The notes: generated by a model not told the origin, from the letters alone. A stretch of 64,000 bases of DNA from Aerococcaceae bacterium NML190073 (GCA_026131555.1 JAMXJH010000007.1:58749-122748), one strand, 5' to 3'; positions 35,244-45,175 are shown, counted from the stretch's first letter. Made by a program: numbers and translations.

Positions 35244-36683
35244 ATGAGAAATCAAGAAATTTTTGTAAGTTTAGATATCGGGACAACTTCTATCAAAGTT
35301 GTTGTCGCAGAAAGTATCAATGGACATGTGAATATTCTAGGGGTCGGCAATGAAAAGTCTCGGGGTCTAAGTAGAGGCGTCATCGTAGATATTGACGAAA
35401 CTGTTTATTCGATTCAACAAGCTGTTGCTCAAGCGGAACGCAAGTCAAACATCAAAATTACAGACGTGATTGTCGGTGTGCCAAGCAACAAACTGGAAGT
35501 AGATTCTTGTCATGGGATGATTGCCGTAGCAAGTGAGAATCGTGAAATTCAAACACGCGATGTCGATAATGTTATCGCTACTGCAAAAGTACGCTCCGTG
35601 CCACCGGAAAGAGAAATCGTATCGATTATTCCCGAGGAGTTTATCGTTGACGGCTTCAATGGCATCCGTGACCCGCGCGGCATGATTGGCGTTCGCTTGG
35701 AACTGTATGCCCGCTTATTAACAGGAGCCAAAACAATTATCCATAATATTAAACGATGCGTCGAAAAAGCAGGGTTGAACATCAGCGAGTTGGTATTCCA
35801 ACCGCAAGCCATCGCCTCTGTGGCGCTCACACCTGATGAACGGACTTTTGGAACAGTCATCATCGATATGGGTGGCGGACAGACGAGCGCGTCGATTATT
35901 TACGATAACCAATTGATGTGGTCGTTCGTCGATCAAGAAGGTGGCGATTTCGTCACGAAAGATATTTCGATTATCTTGAATACGTCACTGGACAGTGCGG
36001 AACGCATCAAGCGCGAATACGGGAACGCTTTATCGCGCAGAACGTCCGAGAATGAATATTTCCCGGTGGATGCCGTGGGCAAAAAAGAACCGGTGCGCGT
36101 CGATGAACGTTATTTATCAGAAATTATTGAAGCCCGTTTAATTCAAATCTTTGAGACATTACGCGACGAATTGTCAGTTGTGGACGGGCTTGATTTGCCG
36201 GGAGGCTTCGTCATTACAGGTGGAGCGGCTTCCTTACCGGGTGTAGAAGAATTAGCGAAACAGTATTTCGGTTCAAAAGTTCGCCTGTACGTGCCGGAAC
36301 AAATGGGGATGCGCAATCCGGTCTTCACAACCGCAATCGGTTTGGTGGAATACGCATCTCAATTGGATGAAATTCACCGCATTGCGCAAGGAACATTCCG
36401 ACAAGCCACAAGCGGCGGTGCAAGCAGACCGAGACGGACGCAACCGACTTATGTTCAGGAACCGCCTGTACGTCCGGAACGTCCAAGACCGACTGTCAGC
36501 TACGATGATTATGAACAAGCGGCTCAATATGAAACGCCGGACTATTATGAAAGCTACGAAGAAGAAGTTTATTACGACGATTACGAGGCTGACCATTATG
36601 CGCCGGAATACCAAGCGCCAACGAATGAAAAAGGCTTCATGGCCAAATTTAAAGCTTTCATAGCGACATTTTATGAAGACTAA
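35244..36683 (+). CDS. ftsA: Cell division protein FtsA with C-terminal extension
   Basis: Actin-like protein that tethers FtsZ to the membrane. 479 residues, about 40-60 longer than usual. N-terminal SLDIGTTSIKVVVAE (ATP phosphate 1), 1C domain with PSNKLEVDSCHGM, DMGGGQTS (phosphate 2), and TGGAASLPG. After residue ~385 comes a disordered linker rich in Arg/Pro then Tyr/Glu (YESYEEEVYYDDYEADHY), then a short amphipathic helix near the end (EKGFMAKFKAFIATF) that should bind membrane. Confidence 0.94.
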   Translation: MRNQEIFVSLDIGTTSIKVVVAESINGHVNILGVGNEKSRGLSRGVIVDIDETVYSIQQAVAQAERKSNIKITDVIVGVPSNKLEVDSCHGMIAVASENREIQTRDVDNVIATAKVRSVPPEREIVSIIPEEFIVDGFNGIRDPRGMIGVRLELYARLLTGAKTIIHNIKRCVEKAGLNISELVFQPQAIASVALTPDERTFGTVIIDMGGGQTSASIIYDNQLMWSFVDQEGGDFVTKDISIILNTSLDSAERIKREYGNALSRRTSENEYFPVDAVGKKEPVRVDERYLSEIIEARLIQIFETLRDELSVVDGLDLPGGFVITGGAASLPGVEELAKQYFGSKVRLYVPEQMGMRNPVFTTAIGLVEYASQLDEIHRIAQGTFRQATSGGASRPRRTQPTYVQEPPVRPERPRPTVSYDDYEQAAQYETPDYYESYEEEVYYDDYEADHYAPEYQAPTNEKGFMAKFKAFIATFYED

Positions 36684-36718
36684 GATATGAGATGAGAGAG
36701 TCAAGGAGGAATTAGAAG

Positions 36719-37996
36719 ATGGAATTAGCATTTGATTCAACAGTGCGCAATGAAGGCGCAGTTATTAAAGTAATCGGTGTCGGCGGCGCCGGCGGTAATG
36801 CCGTTAATCGTATGATTGCTGAAGAAGTACAAGGTGTAGAATTTATCGTTGCCAATACGGATACACAAGCATTGAAAGGCTCTAAAGCAGAAACGAAAAT
36901 CCAATTAGGACCTAAAGTAACAAAAGGTTTGGGTGCCGGTTCAGTCCCTGAAGTCGGATTGAAAGCTGCCGAAGAAAGCGAAGAACAAATTCGCAATGTC
37001 TTAGAAGGTGCAGACTTAGTTTTCGTGACTGCCGGTATGGGAGGCGGAACAGGAACCGGTGCAGCACCAATCGTTGCGCGTATCGCAAAAGAATTAGGCG
37101 CGTTGACAGTAGGGGTTGTGACACGTCCATTTACATTTGAAGGACCGAAGCGTGGACGTTACGCCGCTGAAGGTTTGAAGAACTTAAAAGAAAATGTCGA
37201 CACATTAGTAACGATTTCCAACAACCGCTTATTGGAGATTGTAGACCGTAAGACACCGATGTTGGAAGCTTTCTCTGAAGCGGATAATGTCTTGCGTCAA
37301 GGTGTTCAAGGGATTTCTGACTTAATTACGGCGCCGGGTTACGTTAACTTGGACTTCGCTGACGTGAAAACAGTCATGAAAGACCAAGGAACAGCCTTAA
37401 TGGGTATCGGGGTTGCCTCAGGCGAGAACCGTACAGCAGAAGCGACGAAGAAAGCCATTTCTTCTCCATTGTTGGAAGTATCCATCGACGGTGCGGAGCA
37501 AATCTTGTTGAACATCACAGGTGGCTCAGACTTGACCTTATTTGAAGCGCAAGATGCGAGCGAAATCGTAGCGAATGCTTCATCAGGTGATGTTAACATT
37601 ATTTTCGGTACATCAATCAACGAAAACTTAGGTGACGAAGTTGTTGTAACGGTTATTGCGACAGGTATCGACACAGAAAAAGGCAGCGACCGTAACAAAG
37701 GCGGACAACGTTCAACACGTGGAGCGTTCGCAACAGGAAACTTCTCGGACAGCAACGTACAATCAGCAGGAAACGAAGTGGAAGCAACACCAAGACAACG
37801 TGAAGCAGAACGCGATTTATTCAGCAATTGGGACATCAAACGTGAACAAAGCACACGCGATTTTGCACATGGTGGCGACTCAGCGCAACGTCCGTTCCAA
37901 CGCACGGTAGGAGAAGTACCGCGTCGCCAAGTTGAAACAACGGAAGATGACGAATTGGACACACCACCGTTCTTCCGCAAAAGACACCGTAACTAA
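36719..37996 (+). CDS. ftsZ: Cell division protein FtsZ
   Basis: Tubulin-like GTPase forming the Z ring. 425 residues. GTP tubulin signature [12 protein letters not shown] at 106-117, N-terminal [13 protein letters not shown]7 loop [11 protein letters not shown]. Disordered linker after ~residue 318, then the conserved C-terminal peptide [12 protein letters not shown], which binds FtsA and EzrA. RBS AAGGAGG. Highest-confidence gene of the cluster. Confidence 0.98.
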   Translation: MELAFDSTVRNEGAVIKVIGVGGAGGNAVNRMIAEEVQGVEFIVANTDTQALKGSKAETKIQLGPKVTKGLGAGSVPEVGLKAAEESEEQIRNVLEGADLVFVTAGMGGGTGTGAAPIVARIAKELGALTVGVVTRPFTFEGPKRGRYAAEGLKNLKENVDTLVTISNNRLLEIVDRKTPMLEAFSEADNVLRQGVQGISDLITAPGYVNLDFADVKTVMKDQGTALMGIGVASGENRTAEATKKAISSPLLEVSIDGAEQILLNITGGSDLTLFEAQDASEIVANASSGDVNIIFGTSINENLGDEVVVTVIATGIDTEKGSDRNKGGQRSTRGAFATGNFSDSNVQSAGNEVEATPRQREAERDLFSNWDIKREQSTRDFAHGGDSAQRPFQRTVGEVPRRQVETTEDDELDTPPFFRKRHRN

Positions 37997-38049
37997 GCGT
38001 GAAGGCAAATCATCGTTTACGATGAACACTTAAATTTGAATGAACAACA

Positions 38050-38085
38050 AGCGGGGGCTGGGAAAAATCTTTCGCAGCCTCTTTG
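38050..38085 (+). terminator. Terminator-like hairpin after ftsZ
   Basis: Stem GGCTG then GAAA with TTTC then CAGCC, one mismatch, loop AATC, followed by TCTTTGCG. A TATAAT-like box at 38090-38095 just after it may start the ylmG unit. Confidence 0.6.
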
Positions 38086-38156
38086 CGTATAATGGTTCAA
38101 ATTCAATCATCAAATCCGAGTAGTCAGTATTTTTTTGGAAAGGAACTTATAAGCAA

Positions 38157-38396
38157 ATGAGTAATTTAATTATTTATGCCATTCAGATGTATCAGTTATT
38201 ATTGGTATTGTACGCAGTCATTTCTTGGTTTCCACAAGCGTCTAACACCCCATTATCGAAATGGTTAGAGCGCCTTTGTGAACCTTACGTTTCACTATTT
38301 CGACAATTCATCCCGGACATAGGCAATGTCAGCTTCGACGTATTAGTCGGTATTCTCCTGCTAGATTTGGTGAAGCGCGTCCTGACAGGTTTATAA
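38157..38396 (+). CDS. ylmG: YggT-family protein YlmG
   Basis: 79 residues, two membrane helices (about 5-22 and 62-78), with the family core VLYAVISWFPQASNTPLSKWLERLCEPYVSLFR. Role in septum assembly or membrane homeostasis is suspected in the family. Follows ftsZ by 160 bases. In Bacillus, ylmD-ylmE-sepF lie in between; they are absent here. RBS GGAAAGGAAC. Confidence 0.88.
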   Translation: MSNLIIYAIQMYQLLLVLYAVISWFPQASNTPLSKWLERLCEPYVSLFRQFIPDIGNVSFDVLVGILLLDLVKRVLTGL

Positions 38397-38423
38397 TCGT
38401 TTCGATACAAAAAGGAGCCTGCC

Positions 38424-39203
38424 ATGAACGAAGTGTATCAACATTACCGCAAGGAAGAAAGAGAATTTATCAATCAAGTCTATCACTGGCTCAATGAGGT
38501 GGAGAACTATTACACGCCGTATTTAAGTCATTTTCTGACGCCGAGAGAAGCATTGATTGTGCAACAGATTGTCGGCAAGCGCGATGAAGTACGTTTGGCG
38601 TTTCATGGTGGACGCGAGGATGCCGAACGCCAGCGAGCGCTGCTCTATCCGTCCTACTATGAAGTACAAGCGGATGATTACGCGCTGACCGTGTTAAATA
38701 TCAAGTTCCCGACGAAATTCGGAGAATTATCACACGGACGCATATTAGGCACATTATTATCAACCGGAATTGACCGCAATCGTATCGGCGACATTATAAC
38801 GGACGGTGCACGTTGGCAAGTCATGGTCGATCGAGCGATTCACGAGTTTCTCATCCAGCAAGTCACGAAGATTGCGAATGTCGGCGTTCACTTAGAAATG
38901 ATTGCTGACGAGGACGTCTTGACACCATTGGAAGAATGGGACACTCAGACATTGATTGCCAGCTCTCTGCGACTTGACACGCTTATTGCAAAAGTCTATA
39001 ATTTTTCAAGACAGCGGGCAAAGGACGTCATTGCCGCTAATTTAGTGAAAGTCAATTTCGTTGAAACCCTCCAACCCGATTTCGAGGTCGGTGTGCAAGA
39101 TATTGTTTCCGTCCGCAAAAAGGGGCGTTTTTGGGTAGAGGAGATTGAAGGGACGACTAAGAAAGACAATTATCGCTTAAAAGTTAATATTATCGTAAAA
39201 TAA
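38424..39203 (+). CDS. ylmH: YlmH-type RNA-binding S4-domain protein
   Basis: 259 residues. N-terminal YlmH domain (AFHGGREDAERQRALLYP motif) and C-terminal S4 domain (about 183-240, SLRLDTLIAKVYNFSRQRAKDVIAANLVKVNF). Homologs bind stalled 50S subunits or tRNA in ribosome rescue, which is family knowledge. RBS AAAGGAG. Standard ylmG-ylmH-divIVA order. Confidence 0.9.
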   Translation: MNEVYQHYRKEEREFINQVYHWLNEVENYYTPYLSHFLTPREALIVQQIVGKRDEVRLAFHGGREDAERQRALLYPSYYEVQADDYALTVLNIKFPTKFGELSHGRILGTLLSTGIDRNRIGDIITDGARWQVMVDRAIHEFLIQQVTKIANVGVHLEMIADEDVLTPLEEWDTQTLIASSLRLDTLIAKVYNFSRQRAKDVIAANLVKVNFVETLQPDFEVGVQDIVSVRKKGRFWVEEIEGTTKKDNYRLKVNIIVK

Positions 39204-39208
39204 AGGTA

Positions 39209-39237
39209 TGTTAACTGACTATCAAATAGTGTATAAT
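39209..39237 (+). promoter_or_regulatory. Promoter of divIVA
   Basis: TATAAT at 39232-39237; the -35 would be TGTTAA at 17 bases. 38 bases upstream of the GTG start. Confidence 0.5.
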
Positions 39238-39275
39238 AGTACTATCTAAGCCAAAAACAGAAAGGGCGTGAGGGT

Positions 39276-40268
39276 GTGGGAGTAACACCGATTGAAATCT
39301 TAAACAAAGAGTTTGATAAACGTTTCAGAGGATACGATGAAGAACAAGTTAATGATTACTTGGATATCGTTGCTTCTGAATTGGACCGAGTAGTGAAGGA
39401 ACATTCTGAATTGAAGCAACAATTGGACGCAACAGCGGACAAGTTACGTTACTTTGAACAATTACAAGACTCGTTGAACAACTCGATTGTTGTAGCACAC
39501 GAAGCGGCAGAACGCTTGAAGCAAAATGCACGCAAAGAAGCAGAGTTGATTCTGTATGAAGCGGAACGTGAAGCAGACCGCTTAGTGGCGGATGCAAACG
39601 CACAAGCGCAACAAATTATCGCCAACAATGAAAGTTTGCGTCGCAGCGGACAAGAATTGCACAAGCAATTACGCTACATGCTGACTAGCCAACTCGATGC
39701 GCTGGAAGGCGCTAAAGACACCGATTTGCTGAAAGCTGTTGAAACGAATAATCCGGCGGCACCGGCAAAACCTTCTCAACCTGTTGAAGCAGTTCAAGAA
39801 GTGGAAGTGCAACCAACTCCGGCGGAGGAACCGACAGAGCCGAGCGTATCATTTACGGAAGCTGTTGCGCCCGTATCGGAAGCGACGTTAGCAGAAGTAT
39901 TTGCGCCTGCGCAAGAAGTGGCGTTCCCGGAATCGACAGATGCGGATATTAGTTTCGAAGAAGTGAGTGAGTTTCCAACTCAGGAAAAACCTGCTTTAGA
40001 AGATGTGTATGTGTCAACATCATCTGAAGTAGTTGAAGAACCGCAAGTAGAAGAAGAAGCATACAAGCCGAACGCTTCGACGAAAGTATCGATTCCGGAC
40101 TACGATTCGGAAGAACGTTATATTCCGGAACCGACTTTGAATGCAGTCAATGCGACAGATTTCTCACAATTATTGAATCAAGCGATTGAGAAAGAACAGT
40201 TGTTGAACGACGCATCCGACATGGAAAGCGTACTCGGACAAACAATCCGCATTGATTTACCGAAATAA
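39276..40268 (+). CDS. divIVA: Cell division/polar-site protein DivIVA
   Basis: 330 residues, GTG start (MGVTPIEILNKEFDKRFRGYDEEQVNDYLD, the canonical N-terminal membrane-curvature module). Coiled coil up to about residue 135, then a long acidic Pro/Glu/Val-rich disordered region (150-285) and a short conserved end. Much longer than Bacillus DivIVA; long acidic tails are common in Lactobacillales. It organises the septum and poles. Confidence 0.93.
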   Translation: MGVTPIEILNKEFDKRFRGYDEEQVNDYLDIVASELDRVVKEHSELKQQLDATADKLRYFEQLQDSLNNSIVVAHEAAERLKQNARKEAELILYEAEREADRLVADANAQAQQIIANNESLRRSGQELHKQLRYMLTSQLDALEGAKDTDLLKAVETNNPAAPAKPSQPVEAVQEVEVQPTPAEEPTEPSVSFTEAVAPVSEATLAEVFAPAQEVAFPESTDADISFEEVSEFPTQEKPALEDVYVSTSSEVVEEPQVEEEAYKPNASTKVSIPDYDSEERYIPEPTLNAVNATDFSQLLNQAIEKEQLLNDASDMESVLGQTIRIDLPK

Positions 40269-40280
40269 AGACATTAAGAA

Positions 40281-40510
40281 CACGTGGATAAGTTAACAGA
40301 CTTAGCGAGCCAAGGAAGGTGAAAGCTTGGCACTCCCTTATCTTATTCATATCCTCTTAATCCATGCACAATGAACTGACAGTAGTTGTTGCCGCTTAAA
40401 GAGCGTTATCATGAAAGAGTAAGTCGCTACAATTCTACCTGTATCGACTCAAACTTGGGTGGTACCACGTGTTTTTGCGTCCCTTTTGAGAGGGGCGCTA
40501 TTTTTTTTAT
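40281..40510 (+). promoter_or_regulatory. Ile-specific T-box leader of ileS
   Basis: T-box sequence TTGGGTGGTACCACG at 40455-40469, then the terminator GCGTCCC / GGGGCGC with a T run (40477-40510). Stem I base pairs GTGGAT (40284-40289) with ATCCAT (40359-40364); distal stem GCCAAG / CTTGGC. The triplet ATC (Ile) at 40351-40353 sits in the expected specifier position just above the stem base. Uncharged tRNA-Ile would promote antitermination and readthrough into ileS. Confidence 0.9.
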
Positions 40511-40534
40511 GATAATAAAAAGGAGCTAAACTAA

Positions 40535-43324
40535 ATGAAATTAAAAGAAACATTGAATTTGGGAGCAACGAACTTTGCGATGCGTGCGAACTTGCCGACA
40601 AAAGAAGTTGTCCTGCAAGAAGAATGGGCACAACAAGCGATGTATCAAGCCATCCAGAAGAAGAACGCCGACAAACCGACCTACATTTTGCATGACGGTC
40701 CGCCGTATGCGAACGGACAGTTGCACATGGGACACGCATTGAATAAGATTTCGAAAGATTTCATCGTCCGCTATAAGTCGATGACCGGGTTCCGCTCCCC
40801 TTATGTACCGGGTTGGGATACGCACGGTTTACCGATTGAAACAGCGATGATTAAGCAAGACGGTGTGGACCGCAAGACTTTATCCGTTGTTGAGTTTCGT
40901 AAGCTATGTGAAGCATATGCGCTCAATCAAGTAGAAGGGCAGAAAGCAGATTTCCAACGTCTCGGGATTACCGGCGAATGGGATAACCCGTACTTAACAT
41001 TGACACCGGCTTATGAAGCAGCGCAAATTCGTATCTTCGGCAAAATGGCGGAGAAAGGCTACATTTACAAAGGATTGAAACCAATCTATTGGTCACCGTC
41101 AAGCGAATCTTCCTTAGCGGAAGCGGAAGTCGAGTACCATGACGTTACCAGCCCGTCAATTTATGTCGCATTCAAAGTCCGTGACGGCAAAGGTCTCTTA
41201 CCGGAAAACGCCGAATTCATTATTTGGACAACCACACCGTGGACGTTACCGGCTAACTTGGGAATTTCCGTAAGCGGCGAAGCTACTTATGTGGGAGTTC
41301 AAGTCGGCGAGCGTCACTTCATCGTTGCAAAAGATTTATTAGCAACGCTAGCCTCAGAGTTGATATGGGAAAACTATACCGTTATCAACGAATACCAAGG
41401 ACACCAATTCGATCGCATGAGCGCTACTCATCCTTTCTATGACCGTGAATCTTTAGTGATGGTTGGCGACCATGTAACATTAGACGCCGGAACCGGCTTA
41501 GTGCATACTGCTCCCGGACACGGGGAAGACGACTACCAAATCGGTTTACGCTATGGTTTGGATATTCTATCACCCGTTGATAATCAAGGGCACTACACAG
41601 CAGAAGCACCAGGATTTGAAGGCATGTTCTACTTGAAGGCGAACAAGGTCATCGTTGACATGATGCGTGAGAACGGCAGTCTGTTGTCCTATTCAGAGTT
41701 CGTGCATAGTTATCCGCACGACTGGAGAACGAAGAAGCCGGTCATCTACCGTGCGACACCACAATGGTTCGCATCCATTGATAAATTCCGTCAAGAGTTA
41801 TTGTCCGCTATTGAGAACGACGTCAAATGGTATCATCCGTCAGGGCAACCACGCATTTACAACATGATTCGCGACCGTGGTGACTGGGTAATTTCCCGTC
41901 AACGTGTCTGGGGCGTTCCATTACCGATTTTTTATGCGGAAAATGGTGAGTCAATCATGACGCCGGAAACGATTGAACATGTAGCGCAATTATTCGAGCA
42001 ACACGGGTCTAACATTTGGTTCGAGCGTGAAGCGAAAGAATTGTTGCCGGAAGGCTTCACGCATGAGGGCAGTCCGAACGGTAAATTCACGAAGGAAAAT
42101 GACATCATGGACGTTTGGTTTGATTCTGGAACATCGTATGCCGGTGTCTTGCAGACGCGTGAAGATTTGTCGTTCCCGGCTGATTTGTACTTGGAAGGTT
42201 CCGACCAATACCGCGGTTGGTTCAACTCGAGCTTTACGACATCGGTCGCTGCTAACGGTGTGCCGCCGTACAAAGCTGTCTTATCGCAAGGTTTCGTCAT
42301 GGACGGTAAAGGGATGAAGATGAGTAAGTCACTCGGCAATGTCATTACACCGGAAGAAGTGATGAAAGAACTGGGTGCCGATATTATTCGTCTGTGGGTG
42401 GCAAGTGTCGATTATGAATCCGACGTACGTATCTCACATGACATCTTGAAGCAAGTTGCGGAAGCATACCGTAAGATTCGTAACACGATTCGCTTCATGC
42501 TCTCACATGTTTCAGACTTCAACCCAACAACTGACAGCATTGCCCAAGCGGATTTGCGTCCGGTTGATCGTTACCTACTGGCGAAATACCGCAAATTCAT
42601 GGCGGATAGCTTAGCCGGCTATGAACACTTTGAATTCTCAACCGTCTACAAAAAAGTCGTCAACTTCATGAGTGTCGACTTGTCTGCATTCTACTTGGAC
42701 TTCGCCAAAGATGTCCTCTACATTGAAGCAGCTGACAGCTATGAACGCCGTGCGATGCAGACGGTTATCTACACGATGTTGAAAGGCATGTTACCATTAT
42801 TGACGCCGATTCTCGTTCATACAATGGAAGAAGCATGGAAGGAATTACCGGCAGTCGACGGTTACGTGCAATTAGCAGACATTGAGAAAGTGACGTTCAG
42901 CCAAGAAGATGCGCAAACGATTGAAGAATGGCAAGTCTTTTTCGAAGTGCGCCAAGGTATCTTGAAAGCCTTAGAAGAAGCGAAAAATGCGGAAACCGAT
43001 CCGATTAAAAAGTCATTTGAAGCGAGCGTAACCTTGTTCGTGAACAGTGATGTACAAGCGAAACTGGCAGCATTGAGCGACCGTTTGGATCAATTATTGA
43101 TTGTTTCCAAGTTTGAGATGAAAGAGCGCTCGCAAGCGCCGGCAGCAGCACTCGATTTCGATACGTATGCCGTGTTGGTGGAACGTGCACCGGGGCAAGT
43201 CTGCGAACGTTGCCGTGCGGTCAAAGAAGATGTCGGCACGATTGCCGAAGCACCAACATTATGCCGCCGTTGTTACGACATCGTCAAGGAACATTATCCG
43301 GCGTATTTTGTGGAAACGGAATAA
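40535..43324 (+). CDS. ileS: Isoleucyl-tRNA synthetase
   Basis: 929 residues. Class I HIGH motif HMGH at 64-67, KMSKS loop (GKGMKMSKSLGN), editing domain GTGLVHTAPGHGEDDY, and the C-terminal zinc ribbon C-x2-C (CERC) with CRRC. Bacterial-type IleRS of the mupirocin-sensitive clade in general shape. RBS AAAAGGAG. T-box-regulated. Confidence 0.97.
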   Translation: MKLKETLNLGATNFAMRANLPTKEVVLQEEWAQQAMYQAIQKKNADKPTYILHDGPPYANGQLHMGHALNKISKDFIVRYKSMTGFRSPYVPGWDTHGLPIETAMIKQDGVDRKTLSVVEFRKLCEAYALNQVEGQKADFQRLGITGEWDNPYLTLTPAYEAAQIRIFGKMAEKGYIYKGLKPIYWSPSSESSLAEAEVEYHDVTSPSIYVAFKVRDGKGLLPENAEFIIWTTTPWTLPANLGISVSGEATYVGVQVGERHFIVAKDLLATLASELIWENYTVINEYQGHQFDRMSATHPFYDRESLVMVGDHVTLDAGTGLVHTAPGHGEDDYQIGLRYGLDILSPVDNQGHYTAEAPGFEGMFYLKANKVIVDMMRENGSLLSYSEFVHSYPHDWRTKKPVIYRATPQWFASIDKFRQELLSAIENDVKWYHPSGQPRIYNMIRDRGDWVISRQRVWGVPLPIFYAENGESIMTPETIEHVAQLFEQHGSNIWFEREAKELLPEGFTHEGSPNGKFTKENDIMDVWFDSGTSYAGVLQTREDLSFPADLYLEGSDQYRGWFNSSFTTSVAANGVPPYKAVLSQGFVMDGKGMKMSKSLGNVITPEEVMKELGADIIRLWVASVDYESDVRISHDILKQVAEAYRKIRNTIRFMLSHVSDFNPTTDSIAQADLRPVDRYLLAKYRKFMADSLAGYEHFEFSTVYKKVVNFMSVDLSAFYLDFAKDVLYIEAADSYERRAMQTVIYTMLKGMLPLLTPILVHTMEEAWKELPAVDGYVQLADIEKVTFSQEDAQTIEEWQVFFEVRQGILKALEEAKNAETDPIKKSFEASVTLFVNSDVQAKLAALSDRLDQLLIVSKFEMKERSQAPAAALDFDTYAVLVERAPGQVCERCRAVKEDVGTIAEAPTLCRRCYDIVKEHYPAYFVETE

Positions 43325-43365
43325 TTGGAAACTTAATAAGATACTATAAGTGATATAGCACGCGA

Positions 43366-43410
43366 AACAACACCTTATCCATTGAATTAGATAAGGTGTT
43401 GTTCTGTCAA
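43366..43410 (+). terminator. Terminator of ileS
   Basis: Perfect 14-base stem AACAACACCTTATC / GATAAGGTGTTGTT with a 10-base loop; only a short T-rich tail, so it may be bidirectional or a boundary. Confidence 0.75.
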
Positions 43411-43419
43411 AAAGAGAGA

Positions 43420-43448
43420 CTGACAAAATGAAGACGAAATGATAGAAT
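43420..43448 (+). promoter_or_regulatory. Promoter of the first accessory GNAT gene
   Basis: CTGACA, 17 bases, TAGAAT (43443-43448); 73 bases before the start codon. Confidence 0.6.
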
Positions 43449-43520
43449 GAGATAGAGAGAAAAGTGAAACAATGGAATGGTTGGGAAATTGACAAATCAG
43501 AATTTATGTGAGGGATAAAA

Positions 43521-44066
43521 ATGAAATACACACCAGAAAATTTTGAACTAAAAGATGGCAGAATCTGCAAAATTCGCGAGATTCAAGTAAAGGATGCTGC
43601 AGAAACGGTTGAATATTTGAAAACTGTTACGGGTGAATCTGATTTTTTATATTCTTATCCGGAAGAAATAACCATGTCTGTAGAAGAGGAAGCAAAAATA
43701 ATAAAAGGCTTTAATGAATCTGATAATACCCTCATGCTTGTTGTCGAAATGGATGGAAGACTGATTGCAAGTGGCACGATTACAAGACTGACAAAAAAGA
43801 AAATGTGCCACCGAGGGAATGTCGCTGTTTCTGTGCTGAAAGAATTCTGGAACTTGGGAATAGGAAAGAAGTTGCTTATCTGTCTTGAAGACTATGCTAA
43901 GGAATGGGGGCTTTCCCAACTTGAACTGGATTATTTCTCAGGAAATGCAAGAGGCAAGGTTCTTTATGAGAAAATTGGTTTCATCCAAGTAGGAGAAACT
44001 CCTAATGCCTTCATTTTGAGTGATGGAACTCGGTACAACAATATAAAAATGGTAAAATTTATTTAA
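43521..44066 (+). CDS. GNAT-family N-acetyltransferase
   Basis: 181 residues. GNAT core: beta4 [31 protein letters not shown], with the acetyl-CoA loop (Q/R)xxGxG/A as WNLGIGKK, and beta5 [21 protein letters not shown]. The substrate is unknown; family members acetylate amines on antibiotics, proteins or metabolites. Lower G+C than the genes around it (ileS), suggesting acquisition. Followed directly by a truncated GNAT gene. Confidence 0.85.
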   Translation: MKYTPENFELKDGRICKIREIQVKDAAETVEYLKTVTGESDFLYSYPEEITMSVEEEAKIIKGFNESDNTLMLVVEMDGRLIASGTITRLTKKKMCHRGNVAVSVLKEFWNLGIGKKLLICLEDYAKEWGLSQLELDYFSGNARGKVLYEKIGFIQVGETPNAFILSDGTRYNNIKMVKFI

Positions 44067-44386
44067 ATGGAAAAGTAATCGGCGATATATCAATCTGGTA
44101 CATCGGCATGAAACAAACAGTTGAAATAGGATTCGTTTTTAATCTGAACTTTTTTGGAAAAGGTTATGCAAAAGAAGCTGTAAAAGAAGTAGTGAAAGAG
44201 TTGTTTGAAAAATATAATGTTCATAGAATACAAGCGAATTTGGATGCTCGAAACATATCTTCTGCTAAATTGTGCAGTAATATTGGTATGAGGAGAGAGG
44301 CTCATTTTATCAAGGATTACTGGAACAAAGGGGAATGGACTGATAGTTATGTATATGGGATGCTCATTACAGATATAACAAATTAG
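44024..44386 (+). pseudogene. Truncated GNAT acetyltransferase (C-terminal part)
   Basis: The open frame begins after a stop at 44021-44023 and reads [26 protein letters not shown]...FGKGYAKEAVKEVVKELFEKYNVHRIQANLDARNISSAKLCSNIGMRREAH. This is the RimJ/RimL-type core without its N-terminal ~60-70 residues. It overlaps the end of the previous GNAT gene in another frame. The only ATG is at 44108, inside the fold, so a functional product is unlikely. It looks like a deletion junction. Confidence 0.65.
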
Positions 44387-44564
44387 TCTGTTAGATAATT
44401 TCGGTTTGTAGGGATAGATAAATTAGAATTTGACGAGATGATAAGAGAAATTTGTTTGATATTGAGAAGTATTTGGTAAGAAAAGGTAATGTAAAAATTG
44501 CTTTTAAAGTACAAATAGCTAGAATGTAGTTAAAATTAATATAGTTAAGGAGTGATATTAAGAA

Positions 44565-45095
44565 ATGAGAAAAGTAAAGTTATTTATTGCTATGAGTGTT
44601 GATGGATATATAGCTGATAAAAATGGGGGAGTTGGCTTCTTAAAAGGTCATGAAGATAGTTTAGAGACAGAAGACACTTATTCTAAATTTATAAAAAATA
44701 TTGACATAGTATTAATGGGTTGGAATACTTATAATCAAATAATAACTGAGTTATCTCCTGATAATTGGGTTTACGATAATTTGTTGACTTATGTTTTTAC
44801 TCATAGAAAAGAAAAAGATTCTAAGAATATTATTTTTACAAGTGATAAATTAGTAGATTTGATTGAAAAATTAAAAAAGGTGGATGGTAAAGATATTTGG
44901 ATATGTGGCGGTGCAAACTTAGTGCAACAAGCCCTAGTCGCTGATATTATTGATGAGTATTTTATATCGGTTATTCCGACAATTTTAGGAGATGGAATAA
45001 AGTTATTTGGGAATAATGATGTAGGGAAAGAGTTAAAATTAATAAATACTACAACAAGCAATGGAACTATTGAATTAAATTATATTCGTGGATAA
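44565..45095 (+). CDS. Dihydrofolate-reductase-family protein (RibD C-terminal-like)
   Basis: 176 residues. Pattern KLFIAMSVDGYIADKNGGVGFL at the N-terminus, VLMGWNTYNQ (nucleotide site), and IWICGGANLVQQALVADIIDEYFISVIPTILGDGIKLF, typical of YwjB/RibD-C reductases. NAD(P)H-dependent; the substrate is not established. Very A+T rich compared with the dcw genes, so probably acquired. RBS AAGGAGTG. A terminator follows. Confidence 0.85.
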   Translation: MRKVKLFIAMSVDGYIADKNGGVGFLKGHEDSLETEDTYSKFIKNIDIVLMGWNTYNQIITELSPDNWVYDNLLTYVFTHRKEKDSKNIIFTSDKLVDLIEKLKKVDGKDIWICGGANLVQQALVADIIDEYFISVIPTILGDGIKLFGNNDVGKELKLINTTTSNGTIELNYIRG

Positions 45096-45137
45096 ATCTC
45101 AGTTTGTCGCAGTAAAACAATTAAATAAAATCACTAA

Positions 45138-45175
45138 AAGGAAGTAAAAGCGAATAGCCGATACTTCCTTTTTTG
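45138..45175 (+). terminator. Terminator of the RibD-like gene
   Basis: Perfect nine-base stem AAGGAAGTA / TACTTCCTT, loop ~15 bases, then TTTTTTG. Confidence 0.8.

Noticed and set aside
38000..38156. sepF or tRNA gene between ftsZ and ylmG
   Set aside because: No frame longer than a few codons and no cloverleaf; only a hairpin and a TATAAT-like box.
44108..44386. Intact GNAT gene
   Set aside because: The in-frame sequence upstream of ATG 44108 continues the GNAT fold ([14 protein letters not shown]) but ends at a stop at 44021-44023, so the N-terminal third is missing.
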